Source of the DNA: Candidatus Defluviilinea proxima
GTDB taxonomy: Bacteria; Chloroflexota; Anaerolineae; Anaerolineales; Villigracilaceae
Assembly: GCA_016721115.1 (NCBI GenBank)
Contig: JADKIW010000001.1
Span: forward strand, 1,627,501-1,691,500
Direction of reading: 5' to 3'
DNA: 64,000 nucleotides
Positions 1 through 7,468 of the stretch are shown here, one piece after another (positions within the stretch are counted from its first letter, which is position 1; each line of letters opens with the position of its first letter). A program made the position numbers and the translations under genes. The notes below the pieces were generated by a model. It saw only the letters and a list, made by a program, of their open reading frames with translations, had not been told where the DNA came from and did no database searches.

Positions 1-1
1 T

Positions 2-319
2 CTTGTCATCCACTCGACCAATGGCGGTGTGTTGCGAATCCAAGTGGAGCCTCGCCGTATCCTTATGCAAACATCGGATGATGGCCCTGGCATTCCTGAC
101 GTGAGTAAAGCCCTTCAACCTGGCTGGTCCACAGCCTCTGATCTGGCGCGCAGTATGGGGTTTGGTGCGGGCATGGGATTAGTCAACATCAAACGCTGTG
201 TCAGCAAAATGGAAATTGAATCGTCGCCTAAAGGGACCAAATTATTTATGGAGATCAATCTCCGTTCGGATGAAACGTTCAAAGCGCCTCCCGGGTCTTC
301 CGAAGCGCCTGGTGTCTGA
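2..319 (+). CDS. RsbW-like ATP-binding protein, 5' end outside window
   Basis: The reading frame is open to the left edge, so the first residues are missing; a GTG at 29 is internal to the frame and need not be the start. The visible 105 residues carry the GHKL ATPase signature: a G1 box DDGPGIPD and a G2 glycine-rich lid GFGAGMGLVNIK, then a C-terminal GTKLFMEI strand. There is no histidine phosphoacceptor domain in the visible part, so it resembles anti-sigma factor kinases (RsbW/SpoIIAB type) rather than a full sensor kinase. Genes of this type accompany DRTGG, PHP and NuoE-like genes in hydrogenase operons of anaerobes. Its partner and target are unknown; a signalling role at the hydrogenase locus is inference. 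Confidence 0.75.
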   Translation, partial: LVIHSTNGGVLRIQVEPRRILMQTSDDGPGIPDVSKALQPGWSTASDLARSMGFGAGMGLVNIKRCVSKMEIESSPKGTKLFMEINLRSDETFKAPPGSSEAPGV

Positions 320-334
320 TCAAAGGAGTTTTTT

Positions 335-673
335 ATGACCCTGCAAGAATTAATTACCAAACTTAATCTAACAGTTCTCACTACACCACGGGACTTTTCC
401 GCGGTCATTCCGCAGGGTGGATATGCTTCTGATCTATTAAGCTGTGTCATCGCTGGAGCCGAAGCTGGCAACATTTGGGTGACTCTTCAAGCGCATATGA
501 ATGTTGTCGCCGTGGCAGCGTTGAGGGATGTCTCAGTTGTCATTCTTACAGAGAATGCTCAACCTGAAGCGGAAGTGATCGAAAAAGCCAATCAGCAGGA
601 CGTCATCCTTCTTGCCACATCAGAACCGAGTTATGAAGTAGTGGGGAAACTCTGGGAACTTGGGATTCGATAA
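335..673 (+). CDS. DRTGG-domain protein
   Basis: A 112-residue cytoplasmic protein starting at an ATG preceded by AAAGGAG. The pattern of a short helical start, a Gly-rich stretch GGYASDLLSCVIAGAEAGN near residues 28-46 and a V-x-x-L-T-E strand fits the DRTGG domain, a small regulatory domain also found in phosphotransacetylases and near CBS domains. The stretch is consistent with ligand or nucleotide binding but no catalytic residues are evident. It lies 15 bp downstream of the RsbW-like gene and upstream of a PHP-domain gene, a gene group known from [FeFe]-hydrogenase operons of Clostridia. Its molecular role in these operons is not established. Identification rests on overall pattern and context. 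Confidence 0.7.
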   Translation: MTLQELITKLNLTVLTTPRDFSAVIPQGGYASDLLSCVIAGAEAGNIWVTLQAHMNVVAVAALRDVSVVILTENAQPEAEVIEKANQQDVILLATSEPSYEVVGKLWELGIR

Positions 674-679
674 CAATAT

Positions 680-729
680 GGAGTCAACCAGCAAGCTGGT
701 TGATGAACGGGAGCTAGCTCCCTGACTCC
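680..729 (+). other. Predicted three-way RNA junction before the PHP gene
   Basis: The gap between the DRTGG and PHP genes folds almost completely. An outer stem GGAGTCA (680-686) pairs with TGACTCC (723-729). Inside are two hairpins: AACCAGC/GCTGGTT (686-701) and the palindrome GGGAGCTAGCTCCC (709-722). There is no U-tract, so it is not a classic terminator. The PHP start at 737 has no clear ribosome-binding site. Confidence 0.5.
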
Positions 730-736
730 AAAACAC

Positions 737-1477
737 ATGGCTACTTACCGAGCTGAATTGCACGTCCATACTGTCCTCTCGCCTTGTGCGGGTGTGGAGA
801 TGATTCCGCCCGTGATCGTAGAGATGGCTTTGGCGAAAGGTATCAACCTGATCGCCATTACGGATCATAATGTCACGGCCAACATCGGTGCTGTGATGAA
901 AGCCGCCAAAGGGACGGGGCTCACCGTACTGCCGGGGATGGAATTGCAGACAGAGGAAGAAGTCCACGTGTTGTGTCTGTTTGATACGCTGGAGCAGGCT
1001 GAGGCTTGGCAAAGAATCGTCGATTCCCGTTTTGGCAAGATCCCAAATGATGTTGAATTTTTTGGCGAGCAATTTGTCGTCGATGAAACGGGGGATTTCA
1101 TCCGCCGTGAACCACGGCTGTTGATCACGAATGTGGATATATCTCTTGAAGAGGCGGCCGATAGAGTAAATGCCTTGGGTGGATTGATCATCCCTGCACA
1201 TGTAGAACGGCGGGCATATGGTTTGATGGCAATGTTGGAATTTGCGCCACCGATCTTTGAAGCGATGGAAATTTCGAAGCATGTGAGTGTTGCGGAAGCT
1301 TGTAAGCGTTTCCCGGAATTGTTGGCTTTTCCGTTATTGCAAAGCGGGGATGTGCATTTTCCTGATGGGTTTATCGGCGTGATGGAGTTTGAAATGCGTG
1401 TGCCGATGATCTCTGAAATTCGTAAGGCGATCCATGGTGAGGGGGGGAGAAGTATGCGGATCGTTCCCGGTAATTAA
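737..1477 (+). CDS. PHP-domain metal-dependent phosphoesterase
   Basis: A 246-residue protein of the polymerase and histidinol phosphatase (PHP) family, with motif 1 HVHT at residues 9-12, motif ITDHN near residue 40, an E in the GMELQTEEE segment, and a late GDVHFPDG segment containing the final Asp/His metal ligands. These are the usual residues of a tri-metal phosphoesterase, so the enzyme looks intact. PHP proteins hydrolyse phosphate esters such as 3',5'-bisphosphonucleotides or RNA ends; the substrate here cannot be read from sequence. The start ATG at 737 has no good Shine-Dalgarno sequence and follows a structured gap. Genes of this family are recurrent members of NAD-linked hydrogenase operons, but their link to hydrogen metabolism is unexplained. 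Confidence 0.85.
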   Translation: MATYRAELHVHTVLSPCAGVEMIPPVIVEMALAKGINLIAITDHNVTANIGAVMKAAKGTGLTVLPGMELQTEEEVHVLCLFDTLEQAEAWQRIVDSRFGKIPNDVEFFGEQFVVDETGDFIRREPRLLITNVDISLEEAADRVNALGGLIIPAHVERRAYGLMAMLEFAPPIFEAMEISKHVSVAEACKRFPELLAFPLLQSGDVHFPDGFIGVMEFEMRVPMISEIRKAIHGEGGRSMRIVPGN

Positions 1478-1511
1478 GCGCTTTAATTTCTCTTGATTAA
1501 TTAATAAAAAC

Positions 1512-1533
1512 TGTACTGACAATTGTCAGTACA
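1512..1533. promoter_or_regulatory. Perfect 22-nt palindrome upstream of hydrogenase promoter
   Basis: The sequence TGTACTGACAA is followed by its exact inverse. It starts 18 bp upstream of the -35 box of the hydrogenase promoter. It has no trailing U-tract on the + strand, so it is more likely an operator than a terminator for the PHP gene, though weak termination cannot be excluded. Confidence 0.5.
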
Positions 1534-1551
1534 TTACATGACATTCATTTG

Positions 1552-1580
1552 TTGACCATCGACTGTTGGATGGTTAGAAT
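1552..1580 (+). promoter_or_regulatory. Sigma-70-type promoter of the hydrogenase operon
   Basis: TTGACC at 1552-1557 and TAGAAT at 1575-1580 are separated by 17 bp, close to the vegetative consensus. Transcription should start near 1587, about 63 bases before the NuoE-like gene. Confidence 0.7.
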
Positions 1581-1596
1581 GAATGTGTAGTACAAT

Positions 1597-1616
1597 ATTG
1601 TGAAATATATCACAAT
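1597..1616. promoter_or_regulatory. Rex- or CRP-like operator (TTGTGA-N6-TCACAA)
   Basis: ATTGTGA-AATATA-TCACAAT has 7-bp arms. It lies about 10-30 bases downstream of the predicted start site, where bound protein would block transcription. The core matches both the actinobacterial Rex consensus (TTGTGAA-N4-TTCACAA) and the CRP half-sites (TGTGA-N6-TCACA). Position and the NADH-linked product favour Rex, an NADH/NAD-sensing repressor; neither regulator gene is in the window. Confidence 0.55.
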
Positions 1617-1649
1617 CTAGTCATAAAGACTGAATTGGAGAATACATCA

Positions 1650-2150
1650 ATGACCGAAGCGCTCACATCAAATGCCGAAATCTGTGAAGGCAAACAGGCT
1701 TTGCTGGATGAAATCATTGCCACGCACCGCAACCGCCCTGGTGCAATGATGGTCATCTTAAACGAGATCCAAAGACAGGTCGGTTATGTTTCTGAGCCGA
1801 TCCAAAAACATGTCGCCAAAAAACTGCGTGTGCCGGTTGGCGCTGTGCATGGTGTTGTCACCTTTTATTCATTCTTCACCACCCAGCCTCGAGGCAAACA
1901 TACCCTCAAGTTCTGCATGGGAACCGCTTGTTATGTAGGTGGTGTTCCGCAGTTGATGGAAAAGGCCAAACAGTTGACTGGAACCGAGATCGGTAAGACG
2001 ACAGCCGACGGCCAGTTGACGATGGAAGTTTGCCGATGTGTAGGCGCCTGTTCACAAGCGCCTGTTGTTACAGTAGATGAAGAAGTTGTAGGCAAGATCA
2101 AGCCGAATAAGTTCCCGCAGTTGATCAAGAAATTGCTCGAAGAAAAATAA
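1650..2150 (+). CDS. hoxE: NADH-dependent hydrogenase NuoE/HoxE-like [2Fe-2S] subunit
   Basis: A 166-residue thioredoxin-like ferredoxin subunit. The start is ATG 1650, preceded by TTGGAG 9 bases away; a TTG further upstream lies in that ribosome-binding site. The N-terminal helical region (to about residue 70) is followed by the four cluster ligands in the expected spacing: C89-x4-C94 (FCMGTACYVGG) and C130-x3-C134 (CRCVGAC). It matches complex I subunit NuoE, HoxE and HydC in length and layout. In the soluble hydrogenase it should pass electrons between the NuoF-like flavoprotein and the rest of the diaphorase module. It is the first gene after the promoter at 1552-1580. Whether to call it HoxE or HydC depends on whether the complex bifurcates. 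Confidence 0.92.
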   Translation: MTEALTSNAEICEGKQALLDEIIATHRNRPGAMMVILNEIQRQVGYVSEPIQKHVAKKLRVPVGAVHGVVTFYSFFTTQPRGKHTLKFCMGTACYVGGVPQLMEKAKQLTGTEIGKTTADGQLTMEVCRCVGACSQAPVVTVDEEVVGKIKPNKFPQLIKKLLEEK

Positions 2151-2162
2151 ACCTTAACAACC

Positions 2163-2723
2163 ATGAAAGAGATCGCCCTGCACCTCCTTGATCTTGCAGA
2201 GAACAGTGTCAGCGCACATGCGAAGACGATACGTATTGATGTGCGCGAGGATTTCCGCACAAATCAATTGATCGCCAGCGTGGAGGATGATGGGGATGGG
2301 ATGAACGATGAAATGGTCAAGCAAGTGATTGACCCGTTCACGACCAGCCGTACAGAACGCAAAGTTGGTTTGGGGATCCCACTTCTCAAAGAAAGCGCTG
2401 AAGCATGCCAGGGTGGGTTGAAGATCACCTCGGCTCCGGGCGCAGGGACGAAGGTAGAAGCGATCTTTCAACACTCACACATCGATCGCATGCCGCTTGG
2501 CGATCTACCGTCCACTTTTTTGACATTGACGCTGGCGCATCCTGAAATTCATTGGGTCTTTACGTACACGTTCAATCCGCCGTACAAAGGCTCGATCCGT
2601 TCTTATGAATTCGATGACCAGCCTATCAAGGAAACACTGGGCGAACTGCCCATGACACATCCAGAAGTGATCTCATATCTTCGTTGTTCATTGGAAGATG
2701 GGATCGCCGAAGCTCGCAAGTAA
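2163..2723 (+). CDS. GHKL-type ATP-binding protein of hydrogenase operon
   Basis: A 186-residue protein made of one histidine-kinase-type ATPase domain. The N box is LLDLAENSVSAHA (residues 8-20), the G1 box VEDDGDGMND (about 40-49) and the G2 region KVGLGIPLLKESAEAC (about 67-82), followed by GAGTKVEAIF. The rest (about 105-186) is a small extra domain without a recognised motif. No phosphoacceptor histidine domain or membrane segment is present. It starts 12 bp after the NuoE-like gene and sits inside the structural gene set. Proteins of this type occur at the same place in clostridial HydABC operons; their function is not established. A kinase or ATP-dependent assembly role would be guesswork. 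Confidence 0.82.
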   Translation: MKEIALHLLDLAENSVSAHAKTIRIDVREDFRTNQLIASVEDDGDGMNDEMVKQVIDPFTTSRTERKVGLGIPLLKESAEACQGGLKITSAPGAGTKVEAIFQHSHIDRMPLGDLPSTFLTLTLAHPEIHWVFTYTFNPPYKGSIRSYEFDDQPIKETLGELPMTHPEVISYLRCSLEDGIAEARK

Positions 2724-2744
2724 TGTTCTCAAATAGGAGATCGT

Positions 2745-3122
2745 ATGCCAAACGTAAAATCACTCGAAGACCTGAAAAAAATCCGTGATGAAGCCATCAA
2801 GAAACGTGACATCAAAACCCCAGGCGCACGTGTACAGATCGTAGTCGGCATGGGCACGCCAGGCATTGCCGCAGGCGCCCGCGACACGCTCAAGGAATTT
2901 TTGAATCTCATCGAAACCAAAGGGCTGACCGATATCGTCGTGCGGCAGACAGGCAACTTTGGGCTAGACTCGATGGAGCCCGTGGTCAAGGTCAAAGTGG
3001 GGGACGAGGCTGAAGTCACGTATGGCAAGGTCACGCCATTTGTTGCAGATCAGATCATGGACGAACATATTTTGGGTGGCAAGGTCGTTACAGCCAACCT
3101 CATTCCTGCAGAGGTCAAATGA
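2745..3122 (+). CDS. Ferredoxin-fold (thioredoxin-like) protein lacking all cysteines
   Basis: A 125-residue protein that aligns by eye with the thioredoxin-like [2Fe-2S] ferredoxins encoded next to HydB in hydrogenase operons. In those, the ligands lie in GTCGIAAGAR and TGCxGLCxxEP. Here they read GTPGIAAGARDTL (about residues 37-49) and TGNFGLDSMEPVV (about 67-79): each ligand position is changed and the whole protein has no cysteine. The surrounding fold residues and the terminal VTPFVADQIMDEHILGGKVV are well kept, which argues for a selected, folded protein and not decay. It cannot carry an iron-sulfur cluster, so a structural or regulatory role is inferred. Its stop overlaps the start of the NuoF-like gene by 4 bp. 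Confidence 0.85.
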   Translation: MPNVKSLEDLKKIRDEAIKKRDIKTPGARVQIVVGMGTPGIAAGARDTLKEFLNLIETKGLTDIVVRQTGNFGLDSMEPVVKVKVGDEAEVTYGKVTPFVADQIMDEHILGGKVVTANLIPAEVK

Positions 3123-4903
3123 AATTTTTCCGTTCTCATGTTTTAGTATCCGTTGACCCTGAGTGTGTTGCACAAGGCGCACATCAGATCGTTGACGCTT
3201 TGAACGACGAACTTGTAGCACAGGGACTCATCGATGAGATCCAGGTGCTCGAAACATCCCGTTTGGGCGACCCAAATCGCTTTGGGCCTGACTTGGTCGT
3301 GTACCCCGAAAATGTGCATTATGCCAACCTGACAGTGGACGATGTCCCCTTCCTGGTTGAAGAACATTTTCTCAAGGGACGCATCATCGAGAAGTTCCGC
3401 GCCAAAGAAACAGTCGTCACGGATGATGAACTTGGCGCTCCTAAGTCAAAGGAAGTTCGCATCGTTCTGCGCAACTGCGGCAAGATCGATCCGCATAACA
3501 TCGAAGAATATATCGCTGAAGATGGCTATCAAGCTCTCGCGAACGCGTTGACCGCTTCCACACCTGAAAAAGTCATTGACGAAATGATGCGCTCAGGTCT
3601 GCGTGGACGTGGTGGCGCTGGCTTCCCTGCCGCTCGCAAATGGCAACTCTGCCGACAAGTCCCCGATAATCCAAAATACTTAACCTGCAACGCCGATGAA
3701 GGCGATCCAGGTGCGTTCATGAACCGCCGTGTGCTCGAAAGCGACCCACACTCCGTGGTCGAAGGCATGATTATTGCCGCGTATGCTATCGGCGCCAGCA
3801 TGGGATACATCTACTGCCGTGCGGAATATCCGATCGCAGTCGCAAACCTCAATATCGCTATTGAACAGGCGCGTGAGTTTGGTTTCCTTGGCAATAATAT
3901 CTTCGGCTCAGACTTCTCCTTCGATCTCGAAGTTCGTATGGGAGCGGGAGCATTCGTCTGTGGTGAAGAGACAGCATTGATCGCCTCCATCGAAGGCAAA
4001 CGCGGCGAACCTCGACCTCGCCCGCCATTCCCTGCAGTCAAGGGTGTGTGGGGCAAGCCGACCAATAACAACAATGTGGAAACCTACGCTGTTGTCCCGC
4101 AGATCCTTCTCAATGGTGCTGAATGGTACGCCAGCATGGGCACCGAAAAAAGCAAAGGCACCAAGACCTTCGCCATCGCAGGTGATGTGGTCAACACAGG
4201 CTTGATCGAAGTTCCATTCGGTCTCAGCCTCCGCGAAGTGATCTTCGATGTAGGTGGTGGTATCAAAGACGGCAAACAATTCAAGGCCATTCAAACAGGT
4301 GGTCCGATGGGTGGCTGTCTCGTAGCAGAACACCTCGATCTGCCGCTTGATTACGAAGCGCTTACCGCCGCTGGCTCGATGATGGGCTCAGGTGGTCTCA
4401 TTATCATGGACGATGAAACCTGTATGGTGGACATCGCCCGCTTCTTTATGGAATTCACGCAGGAAGAATCCTGCGGTAAATGTACGCCCTGCCGTGTAGG
4501 CACCCGTCGCATCCTCGATATTCTCGAAAAGATCTGCGAAGGTAAAGGCACACTGGCTGATATTGATCGTCTCGAACTGCTCTGCGAAGAAGTAATGAAG
4601 AACTCGCTCTGCGGTCTCGGTCAAGGCGCTCCCAATCCTGTTGTCAGCACGCTCAAACATTTTAGAGAAGAATATATTGCGCATGTCGTTGAAAAACGTT
4701 GTCCGGCAAAGGTCTGTAAGGCACTGATCAGTTATAAGATCGAGCCAGCTTGTACCGGTTGTATGGTCTGTGCTCGCAACTGCCCAGTGGAAGCCATCGC
4801 AGGGGAACGCCGACAACTTCACGTTATTGACGACAAGACCTGTATCCGCTGTGGTATTTGTGTACAGGTTTGTAACTTCAACGCAGTATCGGTCTTATCG
4901 TAG
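3119..4903 (+). CDS. hoxF: NuoF/HydB-like NADH-oxidising flavoprotein subunit
   Basis: A 594-residue subunit. Residues 1-90 are a thioredoxin-like ferredoxin domain that keeps only Cys16; the canonical TGCxGxC site reads TSRLGDP, so this cluster is lost. Then comes the NuoF core: the NADH site GLRGRGGAGFPAARKW (about 160-175), FMN-binding CNADEGDPGAF (190-200) and GAGAFVCGEETA, and a [4Fe-4S] site ESCGKCTPCRVG plus NSLCGLG near 447-505. The C terminus (from about 541) adds two four-cysteine ferredoxin motifs, CTGCMVCARNCP and CIRCGICVQVC. That tail is typical of HydB from bifurcating hydrogenases and absent from plain NuoF. It should oxidise NADH or reduce NAD and wire electrons toward the hydrogenase dimer. 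Confidence 0.93.
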   Translation: MKFFRSHVLVSVDPECVAQGAHQIVDALNDELVAQGLIDEIQVLETSRLGDPNRFGPDLVVYPENVHYANLTVDDVPFLVEEHFLKGRIIEKFRAKETVVTDDELGAPKSKEVRIVLRNCGKIDPHNIEEYIAEDGYQALANALTASTPEKVIDEMMRSGLRGRGGAGFPAARKWQLCRQVPDNPKYLTCNADEGDPGAFMNRRVLESDPHSVVEGMIIAAYAIGASMGYIYCRAEYPIAVANLNIAIEQAREFGFLGNNIFGSDFSFDLEVRMGAGAFVCGEETALIASIEGKRGEPRPRPPFPAVKGVWGKPTNNNNVETYAVVPQILLNGAEWYASMGTEKSKGTKTFAIAGDVVNTGLIEVPFGLSLREVIFDVGGGIKDGKQFKAIQTGGPMGGCLVAEHLDLPLDYEALTAAGSMMGSGGLIIMDDETCMVDIARFFMEFTQEESCGKCTPCRVGTRRILDILEKICEGKGTLADIDRLELLCEEVMKNSLCGLGQGAPNPVVSTLKHFREEYIAHVVEKRCPAKVCKALISYKIEPACTGCMVCARNCPVEAIAGERRQLHVIDDKTCIRCGICVQVCNFNAVSVLS

Positions 4904-4910
4904 AGGCATC

Positions 4911-6887
4911 ATGATCAACTTAACCATTAACGGAAAACAAATCGAAGTCGAAGAAGGCACAACGGTCTTGAATGCCGCACGTCAGAATGACATCAAGATC
5001 CCGACCCTGTGCGATCATCCCAACCTCACACCGTATGGCGGATGCCGCTTGTGCGTGGTTGAAGTCAAGGGTATGCGTGTGCCGATCGCATCCTGCACAC
5101 TCCCTGCCTCGAATGGCATGGTCATCGAAACCGAAACCGACTCGCTCAAGAAATCACGCAGCACCATTCTTTCATTGCTCTTCAGCGAACGTAATCACTT
5201 CTGTCCGTTCTGCCAGGTCAGCGGTGGCGATTGCGAACTGCAAAATTCAGCGTATGACGAGCACATGACTCACTGGCCCATGCAACCGCAGTGGACGAAC
5301 TTCCCTGTGGACACGAGCCATACCCGTTTCATCCTCGATAACAATCGTTGTATCCTCTGCCGCCGTTGCATCCGTGCCTGCGCTGAGATGTCTGGTAACT
5401 TTACGCTCGGTGTTGAAGAGCGTGGTTCTGCCACCATCGTTGTTGCCGATAGCAATGTGCCACTCGGCGAAAGCACCTGTGTCTCCTGCGGTTCGTGTGT
5501 GCAAGTCTGCCCCACGGGCGCACTCATTGATCGTTCCAGTGCTTATCTCGGTCACGACAAACAAATGACCGTTACTCGTTCTGTCTGCCGTGGTTGCTCG
5601 CTTGGATGTGGCATCATGGTCCACACCCGCGACAATCGCATCGTCAAGATCACAGGCGATTATGAAAACCGAAACGCTGGGACTCTATGCGAGACGGGTC
5701 GCTACAAAACATTGGATGAAAAACGAGTTCGCCTCACGACTCCCATGAAGCGGGTTGCCGGACAATTAACTGCTACTACCTGGGAAGATGCTCTAACTAC
5801 TCTCGCCCAAAACTTGACCCCGAACAAAAACAAGGTCGCCGCTTTGGCCTCCACTCGCTTGACTGTTGAATCGATGGCGGCATTCAAATCCCTGTTCGCA
5901 GATGGACTTGGTAATGATGTGGTCACCTCCATCGAAGAGGGACGTCCTACCGCCTTGCAAGCCAAATATGCCGAAGCGAATGGTGAAGCCATCGAAGGCA
6001 AGCTTGATACACTGCGCACTTCCGATTGTGTATTGCTCATCGGTGCTGATCTCTCTGAAACACATGAAGTTGCCAGCTTCTACATCAAACGCAACATGCC
6101 GAAGGGTACACGTCTCATCGTGGTTGACCCCAGTGAAAACGGCATGGACGATCTCGCCAACCTCAACCTCAAGCCGAAGGCTGGAACAGATGAAGCTGTA
6201 TTCGCTGCACTCGAAGCCGCCATCATCAAGGAAGGTTTGGCTCGTACAGAAGCGAAGTCAAGCAAGACCGCTTTGAAGAACGCGCTCAAAATCTGTGAAC
6301 TTGCAGAAGAAGATGTTATCGACGTCGCTCATATGTTGGCAGAAGCGGTTGCTCCTGTCATTGTATACGGCAAAGGCATCTCCGCTTTCGGTAATGACGC
6401 TGTCATGGACGCGATGGTGCGGGTGGCAAAGCTGACAGGTGCGAGTGACTCTGAGCGCAGAGGCCTACTCTCGGTCAAGGGTGAAGCGAATAGTCTCGCC
6501 GCCGCGCAGTTGAAGATGGATGTCCCATTCGATGTCAAGAATCGCAAAGTTGCATATCTCGCTGTTGGTGATGATTACATCTCAAAGCGATTGCTCAAGT
6601 CATTGGAAGATGTCCCGTATCTGGTCGTACAAGCCAGCTACGAATCGGAATTGACCGACCGCGCTGATCTTGTTCTGCCTGTGAACATTTGGGCAGAAGA
6701 AGCAGGCCATGCGTTGAACACCGAAGGTCGTGTGCAATTCGCCGAAGCGGCACTGACTGCCCCCGAAGGCGTACGCTCGAACTTGGGGCTGTTGAATGAA
6801 GTTGCAAAATTGTTGAATGTGAAGTTGAACGATGATTGGCGCTCAGCGCTGACCGCTCGCACGAGCGTCGTTGAGATCGAGATGTAG
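4911..6887 (+). CDS. NuoG/HydA-like multi-cluster iron-sulfur subunit
   Basis: A 658-residue protein; ATG 4911 follows GAGG and lies 7 bp after the previous stop. An in-frame upstream extension lies wholly inside the hoxF gene and is rejected. Domains in order: a plant-type [2Fe-2S] domain (CDHPNLTPYGGCRLCVVEV and a later Cys), a His-Cys cluster motif HFCPFCQVSGGDC, two four-Cys ferredoxin sites (CILCRRCIRAC, CVSCGSCVQVC), a formate-dehydrogenase-type site CRGCSLGCG...LCETG near 225-265, and a long molybdopterin-oxidoreductase-like region. That last region has no sign of a molybdenum ligand, as in NuoG of complex I. It is much longer than HoxU (about 240 residues). It likely forms the electron wire between flavoprotein and [NiFe] module. 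Confidence 0.9.
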   Translation: MINLTINGKQIEVEEGTTVLNAARQNDIKIPTLCDHPNLTPYGGCRLCVVEVKGMRVPIASCTLPASNGMVIETETDSLKKSRSTILSLLFSERNHFCPFCQVSGGDCELQNSAYDEHMTHWPMQPQWTNFPVDTSHTRFILDNNRCILCRRCIRACAEMSGNFTLGVEERGSATIVVADSNVPLGESTCVSCGSCVQVCPTGALIDRSSAYLGHDKQMTVTRSVCRGCSLGCGIMVHTRDNRIVKITGDYENRNAGTLCETGRYKTLDEKRVRLTTPMKRVAGQLTATTWEDALTTLAQNLTPNKNKVAALASTRLTVESMAAFKSLFADGLGNDVVTSIEEGRPTALQAKYAEANGEAIEGKLDTLRTSDCVLLIGADLSETHEVASFYIKRNMPKGTRLIVVDPSENGMDDLANLNLKPKAGTDEAVFAALEAAIIKEGLARTEAKSSKTALKNALKICELAEEDVIDVAHMLAEAVAPVIVYGKGISAFGNDAVMDAMVRVAKLTGASDSERRGLLSVKGEANSLAAAQLKMDVPFDVKNRKVAYLAVGDDYISKRLLKSLEDVPYLVVQASYESELTDRADLVLPVNIWAEEAGHALNTEGRVQFAEAALTAPEGVRSNLGLLNEVAKLLNVKLNDDWRSALTARTSVVEIEM

Positions 6888-6917
6888 TAACGAATTTAAT
6901 CGTTATAAGGAGCCGAA

Positions 6918-7460
6918 ATGACAAAACCGAAGATTTCATCAGATTGGATGGCTGGCTGTTCAGGTTGCCACATGTCTTTATTGGATATTGACGAACGCCT
7001 GCTGGAAATTGCCGAACTCGCAGACATCCGTGCGACGCCGATCACCGATTTGAAAGAACCAGATGAAAGCGGTGTAGATGTGGGCATTCTCGAAGGCGGT
7101 GTCAACAACTCATCGAACGAAGAAGTGGCGCATCGCATGCGTGCACGTTCCAAGATATTGGTTGCCTTTGGTGATTGTGCTGTGTTCGGCGGTGTGCCTG
7201 CCCTGCGTAACATGTGCGGGACTCAAGAAGCGCTCCAACGTGCATATGTGGACATTGAAAGCAATGAAGCGAACAGCAAAATCCCCAGTGACCCCGAACT
7301 TGCCACGATGAGCAACGTGCGTGCCTTGCACGAAGTTGTTGACGTTGACCTGCACGTCCCTGGTTGCCCGCCCGACCCTGATGTGATTTATTACGTATTG
7401 AAAGAACTCGCCGAAGGACGTATGCCTGAAATGAAGGACGAAAACCTTCACTGGCACTAG
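6918..7460 (+). CDS. hoxY: [NiFe] hydrogenase small subunit (HoxY type)
   Basis: A 180-residue small subunit with the four ligands of the proximal [4Fe-4S] cluster: C14 and C17 in GCSGCHMSLLD, C87 in FGDCAVFGG, and C150 in VPGCPPDPD. It has no twin-arginine signal and no medial or distal cluster domain, so it is the short cytoplasmic form seen in group 3 bidirectional hydrogenases. A ribosome-binding site AAGGAG precedes ATG 6918. It sits 30 bp after the NuoG-like gene and 8 bp before the large subunit. It should relay electrons between the Ni-Fe site and the iron-sulfur chain. Confidence 0.95.
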   Translation: MTKPKISSDWMAGCSGCHMSLLDIDERLLEIAELADIRATPITDLKEPDESGVDVGILEGGVNNSSNEEVAHRMRARSKILVAFGDCAVFGGVPALRNMCGTQEALQRAYVDIESNEANSKIPSDPELATMSNVRALHEVVDVDLHVPGCPPDPDVIYYVLKELAEGRMPEMKDENLHWH

Positions 7461-7468
7461 GAGCAAAC

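Noticed and set aside
1597..1616. Firm assignment of the palindrome to CRP
   Set aside because: The position downstream of the start site does not suit an activator, and the same core suits Rex. It is left as ambiguous.
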